Source: Pseudomonadota bacterium (GTDB lineage Bacteria > Pseudomonadota > Alphaproteobacteria > Sphingomonadales > Sphingomonadaceae). Taken from it: 62,089 nucleotides of DNA. Made by a program: the position numbers and the translations under genes. The stretch covers positions 1 to 62,089 of the forward strand of contig JAEXAY010000046.1 of NCBI GenBank assembly GCA_023457895.1, given 5' to 3'. Below, one piece after another: positions 55,361 through 62,089 of the stretch (positions are counted from its first letter, which is position 1; each line of letters opens with the position of its first letter). Below the pieces are notes generated by a model. The model was not told where the DNA came from, ran no database searches, and saw only the letters and a program-made list of their open reading frames with translations.

Positions 55361-56539
55361 TCAATGCTTGCGGCTGAGCTCGCGCATGGCCTCGTCGAGC
55401 CCCTCGAGCGTCAGCCCATACATCCGCCCGTTCATCAGCTCACGGATGACACGGACCGACTGGGCATAGGCCCAATGCTGTTCGGGCGTGGGGTTGAGCC
55501 AGACGGTCGCCGGATAGGTGTTGGTCACGCGCTGGAGCCACACGGCACCGGCTTCCTCGTTGAAATGCTCGACCGAGCCGCCGGGGTGGGTGATTTCATA
55601 AGGGCTCATCGCGGCATCGCCGACGAAGATCACCTTATAGTCATGCCCATATTTGTGGAGGATATCCCAGGTCGGGGTGCGTTCGGAAAAGCGGCGGCGA
55701 TTATCCTTCCACACGCCTTCGTAGAGGCAGTTGTGAAAATAGAAAAATTCGAGGTTCTTGAATTCGGAGGTCGCGGCCGAAAACAGCTCCTCGCACAGCT
55801 TGATGAACGGGTCCATCGATCCGCCCACGTCGAGAAAGAGGAGAAGCTTGACCGCATTATGCCGCTCTGGACGCATCTTGATGTCGAGCCAGCCCTGCCG
55901 CGCAGTGCCTGCGATGGTCGCGTCAATATCAAGCTCGTCGGCCGCCCCCTCGCGCGCGAAACGGCGCAGGCGGCGAAGCGCCACCTTGATGTTGCGGGTG
56001 CCAAGCTCGCGCGTGCTGTCGAGATTCTTGAACTCGCGCTTGTCCCACACCTTGAGCGCGCGCTTGTGCCGGCTTTCGCCGCCGATCCTCACGCCTTCGG
56101 GATTATAGCCCGAATTGCCATAGGGCGAGGTGCCGCCGGTGCCGATCCATTTGTTGCCGCCCTGATGGCGCCCCTGCTGCTCCTCGAGCCGCTTCTTGAG
56201 CGTCTCCATGATCTCGTCCCACGAACCGAGCGACTTGATCTCCTCCATCTCCTCCGGGGTAAGGAATTTCTCGGCGACCGCCTTGAGCCAGTCTTCGGGA
56301 ATTTCGGCCTCGGCGGTACCGTAGCTGGTTTCGATCCCCTTGAAGACCTTGCCGAACACCTGGTCGAATCGGTCGAGCAGGCCTTCATCCTTCACGAAGG
56401 TCGCGCGGGCGAGATAGTAGAATTCCTCCGGCCGCCGCTCGATGACGTCACGGTCGAGCGCCTCGAGCAGGACCAGATGCTCCTTGAGCGAGGCCGGGAT
56501 GCCAGCGGCGCGCAGTTCGTCAATGAAGGAAAAGAACAT
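55361..56539 (-). CDS. VWA domain protein, CoxE-like
   Basis: A 392-aa protein whose C-terminal half is a von Willebrand A domain of the CoxE type: LLLFLDVGGSMDPFIKLCEEL (degenerate MIDAS, D-x-G-G-S), then VIFVGDAAMSPYEI. The N-terminus (FFSFIDELRAAGIPASLKEH) is the usual start of this family. Such proteins work with MoxR AAA ATPases as metal-insertion or assembly chaperones. Its MoxR partner is at 58120, separated by a chemoreceptor gene on the other strand. ATG 56539 chosen. Confidence 0.92.
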   Translation of the reverse strand: MFFSFIDELRAAGIPASLKEHLVLLEALDRDVIERRPEEFYYLARATFVKDEGLLDRFDQVFGKVFKGIETSYGTAEAEIPEDWLKAVAEKFLTPEEMEEIKSLGSWDEIMETLKKRLEEQQGRHQGGNKWIGTGGTSPYGNSGYNPEGVRIGGESRHKRALKVWDKREFKNLDSTRELGTRNIKVALRRLRRFAREGAADELDIDATIAGTARQGWLDIKMRPERHNAVKLLLFLDVGGSMDPFIKLCEELFSAATSEFKNLEFFYFHNCLYEGVWKDNRRRFSERTPTWDILHKYGHDYKVIFVGDAAMSPYEITHPGGSVEHFNEEAGAVWLQRVTNTYPATVWLNPTPEQHWAYAQSVRVIRELMNGRMYGLTLEGLDEAMRELSRKH

Positions 56540-56631
56540 GATTTCAATGCTAATCGCGAGAGCCCCGGCAAGCCAGCAAAAAGCGCGCCCGACAGGCAGT
56601 TGTAAAATAAATTTTGGGCGGGAGAAATCGG

Positions 56632-56646
56632 TCAAGCTATTCTTAA
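56632..56646. promoter_or_regulatory. CtrA-like box upstream of the chemoreceptor gene
   Basis: TCAA-N7-TTAA differs by one base from the CtrA consensus TTAA-N7-TTAA. It lies 37-52 nt before the possible starts of the chemoreceptor gene. CtrA controls many chemotaxis genes in alphaproteobacteria. Confidence 0.35.
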
Positions 56647-56682
56647 CCAATTTGCCCGATTGAGGGCTCGGACACGCCAAAA

Positions 56683-58116
56683 ATGGAGACAAACCGCGTG
56701 AAGATGGAACGGGTCGCAATCGGCACCATCGCTGAAGAAGGGGCCGCGGAGGAATGCGGCCGCCTGGCGGTGGGGTGCACAGATGCCTCGGCCCGCATCG
56801 ACAGCGTGGTGGAGGCGCTCGCCGGACAGCTCACGAAGCTCAATGCGCTCGAATCGATCATGGCTTCGCTGGAGGCGGATCAGTCCCGCGTGGCCGATTC
56901 CACCGATGAGGCCAAGGCGCTGTCGGCAAGGGCGCGCACCAGTCTCGACCAGAGCGCCGACCATGTGGTCCATTCGCTTTCGGAATTTCGCCAGCTCACC
57001 GACCTCGTGGTGCGGCTCGGTAACCATGTCACCAATTTTGCCGCGGTCATGGATCAGGTCCGCAGCGTCAGCCTGTCGATCGAAAATATCGCCAAGACCA
57101 CCAACATGCTCGCGCTCAACGCGTCGATCGAGGCGCATCGTGCGGGCGCGGCGGGGCGCGCCTTTAGTGTTGTCGCCGCCGAGGTCAAGAAGCTCGCCGA
57201 CGATACGCGCAAGGCAACCGATGAGATCAATCATGCGGTGGACAAGCTTTCGGTCGAGGCGGGGGGCTTCATTACCGAGCTCGACACCGGCGTTGCCAAA
57301 AGCCATCAGGCGCAGGATGATTTCAACATCGTCGCGACCTTTCTCGAGCAGGCGACCAGCCTGTTCCAGCAGATGGACGAACAGAGCGACGAAATCTCGC
57401 GAAACACCGCTTCGATCCATACCCGCTCGGCCCATGTGAAGGGCGCGCTCGCCGATTTTGCCGAGGAGGTGCGTAGCAGCGCCGGCAATCTCGACCAGAC
57501 GCGCGACCGGGTGATGGACATGAAGGGGATGTCGAACCGGGTGTTCAACGCGCTGGTGCGGCATGGCGCATCGCTGCAGGACCAGCAGATGGTGCAGCTC
57601 GCGCTCGACTGGAGCCGGCAGATGCTGTCCCGCGTCGAGGACGCGCTGCAAAAGGGTGAGCTGACCGAGGCTGTGCTGTTCGATCACGATTACCGTCTGA
57701 TTCCCGGTTCATTGCCCGAGCGCTTTACTACGCGCCTGACGCCGTGGGCGGACAAGGTCTGGCGCCCGCTGATGGACGAGATCATGGCAAAGGACAGCCG
57801 CATTTATGGCGCGGTCTGTTCGGACATGAATGGATGGCTGCCGACGCATTCGACCCAAAAGTCGCAAGCGCCCACCGGCGAGCTTGATCATGACACGCAG
57901 TTCTGCCGCAACGGCCGCAAGATACTTGAGCCCGAGGAGAGGGAGGCCAAGCAGAGCACGGCGCCCTTCTTCGTCGCGGTCTATCGCCACGACCTCGACA
58001 GTTCACGTTATGCGGTGCTGCGCAACGTTTATGTGCCGATGGTGATCAACGGGCGCCGCTGGGGTGATTTCGAGCTCGCCTATGTGCTCGACGGGACGGC
58101 GCCGTTCCGCAACTGA
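56683..58116 (+). CDS. Soluble methyl-accepting chemotaxis protein with C-terminal sensor-like region
   Basis: A chemoreceptor of up to 477 aa with no membrane helix. The signalling domain comes first (about residues 40-270), with the hairpin tip motif IENIAKTTNMLALNASIEAH and AAEVKKLADDTRKATDEI after it. The C-terminal 170 residues (LFDHDYRLIPGS, DSRIYGAVCSDMNGWLPTH, then VYVPMVINGRRWGDFELAYVL) resemble a Cache/PAS-like sensor, so the order is reversed. No methylesterase pentapeptide. Start is ATG 56683 or GTG 56698; the latter has GGAG 9 nt upstream. It ends 3 nt from convergent moxR. Confidence 0.88.
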   Translation: METNRVKMERVAIGTIAEEGAAEECGRLAVGCTDASARIDSVVEALAGQLTKLNALESIMASLEADQSRVADSTDEAKALSARARTSLDQSADHVVHSLSEFRQLTDLVVRLGNHVTNFAAVMDQVRSVSLSIENIAKTTNMLALNASIEAHRAGAAGRAFSVVAAEVKKLADDTRKATDEINHAVDKLSVEAGGFITELDTGVAKSHQAQDDFNIVATFLEQATSLFQQMDEQSDEISRNTASIHTRSAHVKGALADFAEEVRSSAGNLDQTRDRVMDMKGMSNRVFNALVRHGASLQDQQMVQLALDWSRQMLSRVEDALQKGELTEAVLFDHDYRLIPGSLPERFTTRLTPWADKVWRPLMDEIMAKDSRIYGAVCSDMNGWLPTHSTQKSQAPTGELDHDTQFCRNGRKILEPEEREAKQSTAPFFVAVYRHDLDSSRYAVLRNVYVPMVINGRRWGDFELAYVLDGTAPFRN

Positions 58117-58119
58117 AGC

Positions 58120-58962
58120 CTATTGGCCGCGCTTGGCCATGAAGGCGAGGCGCTCGAACAGCATGATATCCTGCTCGTTCTTGAGGAGGGCGCCGTGGAG
58201 CGGCGGAATCGCCTTGGTCGGGTCGCGGTTCTGCAGCACATCGAGCGGCATGTCCTCATGGAGCAACAGCTTGAGCCAGTCGAGCAACTCGCTGGTCGAA
58301 GGCTTTTTCTTGAGCCCCGGAACCTCGCGGACATTGTAGAAAATCTCGAGCGCCTTCTGGACGAGGATCTTCTGGATGCCGGGGAAGTGGACGTCGATGA
58401 TTTCCTGCATCGTCTCGCGATCGGGAAATTTGATATAGTGGAAGAAACAGCGGCGCAGAAAGGCGTCGGGCAGCTCTTTCTCATTGTTGGAGGTGATGAC
58501 AACGATTGGCCGTTCCTTGGCCTTTACCGTCTCGCCGGTTTCATAGACGAAGAATTCCATGCGATCGAGCTCCTGCAGGAGATCGTTGGGAAATTCGATG
58601 TCGGCCTTGTCGATCTCGTCGATGAGGAGCACCGGCAGCTCCGGCGAGGTGAAGGCATCCCACAGCTTGCCGCGCTTGATATAGTTGCGGATGTCATGGA
58701 CCCGCTCCTCACCGAGCTGGCCATCGCGCAGCCGCGCGACCGCATCATATTCATAAAGGCCCTGCTGCGCCTTGGTGGTCGACTTGATGTTCCATTCGAT
58801 CAGGGGGGCGCCGGTGGCTTTCGAAATTTCATGCGCCAGCACCGTCTTGCCGGTACCGGGCTCACCCTTGATGAGGAGCGGACGGCGCAGCGTGACCGCG
58901 GCATTGACCGCGACCTTGAGATCGTCGGTGGCGACATAATCCTTGGTGCCTTCAAAGCGCAT
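58120..58962 (-). CDS. MoxR family AAA+ ATPase
   Basis: A 280-aa MoxR-type chaperone ATPase. Walker A is GEPGTGKTVLAHEI near residue 37; Walker B is VLLIDEIDKAD near 107; sensor 1 is IVVITSNNEKELPDAFLRRC, with an arginine finger. MoxR ATPases pair with VWA proteins to mature enzymes, often metalloenzymes; the VWA partner is at 55361. No client enzyme (for example CO dehydrogenase) is in the window. Confidence 0.95.
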   Translation of the reverse strand: MRFEGTKDYVATDDLKVAVNAAVTLRRPLLIKGEPGTGKTVLAHEISKATGAPLIEWNIKSTTKAQQGLYEYDAVARLRDGQLGEERVHDIRNYIKRGKLWDAFTSPELPVLLIDEIDKADIEFPNDLLQELDRMEFFVYETGETVKAKERPIVVITSNNEKELPDAFLRRCFFHYIKFPDRETMQEIIDVHFPGIQKILVQKALEIFYNVREVPGLKKKPSTSELLDWLKLLLHEDMPLDVLQNRDPTKAIPPLHGALLKNEQDIMLFERLAFMAKRGQ

Positions 58963-59073
58963 CGCTGTTCATCCTCAATCAGCCAGAGTTTCGCGGAAAC
59001 ACTGGTCGATAGGATAGGGGAAGGCGGCTGGCAAGCTCGGCTTTTTGTGTTTTGAACTTGCCGTTACGGCGGC

Positions 59074-59757
59074 TTAGCTGTTGCGGCGGGCTTCTTCCCG
59101 GGCCGACATCAGGTCCCACAAACCGCGATGCTGACTCAGCACCTGCTGTGCCCCGAAGTTCATGGCCCGCGCAATCGCCTCGGTCTGGCCATAACCCGTC
59201 GCGAGTTCGGCGGTTTTGCGTACATCGGGCAGGAGGCAGGGGGGTGGGGTCATGTCGAGCCGCTCGGCCGCACTGTTGAGAATGGCGCGGATCGTCAGCC
59301 AGTCGAGCGCGAGCGCGATCGCCGCGCCAAGCGCGCATCCCTTGCGGTCCGATTGCGCCAGCATCTCGAGCGCATGCCGCTGGGCGGCGACCGCCGCTTC
59401 GCACTGGGCCTGACCCGGCGTGCTGGGTATGGGCCCGGCCGCGACCGACAATTTGGCAAGATAGGCGCGTTCACGGGCAAATCCATCAACCGCATCGGCG
59501 AACCATTGCCGCGCGGCGGTATCGGTTGTTTTCATCGCAGCATGGTCAATCACGCCGGGATGGCGGCCATGCAGGACGCAGAGATAATGTACGGCGTCTG
59601 CGAGGTTGCGCTTGGCCTCGCGGTCGGCCAGCAGCTTGCCCGAAAGGATGTAGCTGTGCGCGCCGGTGCCGTCCTGAGCGACGAGCATATCCAGCTTATC
59701 GGCCACAGCCGGCCTGATCGATTGGTGCGGTTGCGGTTGCATCCCGGCGCTCTTCAT
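59074..59757 (-). CDS. Conserved hypothetical protein, 227 aa
   Basis: I do not recognise a characterised family. The protein is soluble and mainly helical, with a His/Cys-containing segment (HYLCVLHGRHPGVIDHAA) and LDWLTIRAILNSAAERL. The start of the mature fold (VADKLDMLVAQDGTGAHSYI) is followed by helices rich in Ala. There is no signal peptide. It lies between moxR and rpoD on the same strand, and the rpoD terminator lies just upstream of it. Such genes are common beside rpoD in sphingomonads as far as I recall. Confidence 0.7.
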   Translation of the reverse strand: MKSAGMQPQPHQSIRPAVADKLDMLVAQDGTGAHSYILSGKLLADREAKRNLADAVHYLCVLHGRHPGVIDHAAMKTTDTAARQWFADAVDGFARERAYLAKLSVAAGPIPSTPGQAQCEAAVAAQRHALEMLAQSDRKGCALGAAIALALDWLTIRAILNSAAERLDMTPPPCLLPDVRKTAELATGYGQTEAIARAMNFGAQQVLSQHRGLWDLMSAREEARRNS

Positions 59758-59903
59758 TCCTTGCGTGCCGCCCGCTGGTGGTTCCAGCTGCGTTTGTTCC
59801 CGCAGATGTTTAGCGCAAAGGCGTAAATAGGCGGTTTACGATGACGTCATCATTTGCCGATTTTTTCAACATAAAATGTTGAAACGCTAGTTTGAATAAA
59901 TAA

Positions 59904-59935
59904 AAACGGCGGACTGATTTCTCATCCCGCCGTTT
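59904..59935 (-). terminator. Rho-independent terminator after rpoD
   Basis: On the minus strand, AAACGGCGG, a loop of about 14 nt, and CCGCCGTTT are followed by a T-rich run (TTATTTATTC). It lies 27 nt past the rpoD stop. Confidence 0.85.
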
Positions 59936-59961
59936 CTCATTTTTAAGCCTTTGGCCCTGAC

Positions 59962-61974
<2,013 letters not shown>

Positions 61975-62027
61975 AAGATCCTTGTTTCTACCCCGTCCGG
62001 CGCATCGCGATGCGCCAATCTGTCAAG

Positions 62028-62089
62028 TTAAATCTGTTCGCCCGCCTGCATCAAATCGCTGAGGCGCTGTGTCAGTTCCGCTTTCATTT
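62028..62089 (-). CDS. Probable DnaG primase, last codons (cut by window edge)
   Basis: Only the last 20 codons are in the window, ending QRLSDLMQAGEQI then TAA at 62030-62028. This resembles the charged C-terminal tail of primase, and dnaG usually lies directly upstream of rpoD in this group. The identity rests on position rather than sequence. Confidence 0.5.
   Translation of the reverse strand, partial: MKAELTQRLSDLMQAGEQI

Overview
This 62 kb, GC-rich window looks like chromosome from an alphaproteobacterium of the order Sphingomonadales. The evidence is the alphaproteobacterial gene order divL-tsaE-amgK-murU-addB-addA-trxA, DivL itself, a candidate EcfG-type stress promoter, an S16 protein with a long Ala/Glu tail, and abundant short palindromic repeats (REP/REPIN type) of the kind seen in sphingomonads. 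The genus cannot be fixed from sequence alone. No prophage, insertion sequence, CRISPR array, plasmid origin or rRNA was seen. There is one tRNA (Asn, GTT).

Layout. 1-4020: translation operon ffh(3' end)-rpsP-rimM-phosphoesterase-trmD-rplS. 4243-10804: secreted DPP IV-like peptidase, DUF1287 lipoprotein, a large uncharacterised HTH-like protein, a CsbD stress protein and a DUF4189-like secreted protein. 11104-16788: asd, a lipoprotein, a MarR-EmrA-EmrB-type efflux operon with its own operator, and a GFA-family protein. 17047-23025: hydrolase, ACE-like M2 peptidase, AMP nucleosidase, peroxiredoxin and YqgE, separated by 88-bp REPINs. 23155-36161: ahcY, then the divL to trxA run. 36284-41808: argJ, two small exported proteins, secA and tRNA-Asn. 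41881-50571: nadK, an EAL protein, mfd, sdhE, recG and a PilZ protein. 50692-55240: tyrS, a DOMON-like protein, a DUF1343 (NamZ/GH171-type) protein and an MFS transporter. 55361-62089: VWA protein, soluble chemoreceptor, MoxR ATPase, a conserved hypothetical, rpoD, and the last codons of a gene that is probably dnaG.

How the genes work together. Most are housekeeping: translation (ffh, rpsP, rimM, trmD, rplS, tyrS), secretion (secA), repair and recombination (addAB, mfd, recG), the methyl cycle (ahcY), and amino-acid and NAD metabolism (asd, argJ, nadK). Two themes link scattered genes. One is regulation typical of alphaproteobacteria: DivL, c-di-GMP turnover and sensing (EAL, PilZ), a chemoreceptor, and possible CtrA and EcfG sites. 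The other is peptidoglycan recycling: AmgK and MurU, with a NamZ-like hydrolase and a transporter 23 kb away.

Most unusual points: a complete REPIN translated in frame inside the essential trmD gene; a tyrosine in place of the phospho-accepting histidine in DivL; a chemoreceptor with its sensor-like region at the C-terminus, lying between moxR and its usual VWA partner; a 130-bp symmetric multi-hairpin element after asd; and a patch of rare AT-rich codons inside the DOMON-like gene. I found no clear multi-gene system that is wholly new. The best candidates for new biology are the chemoreceptor/MoxR/VWA cluster and the HTH-like protein at 7288-8829.
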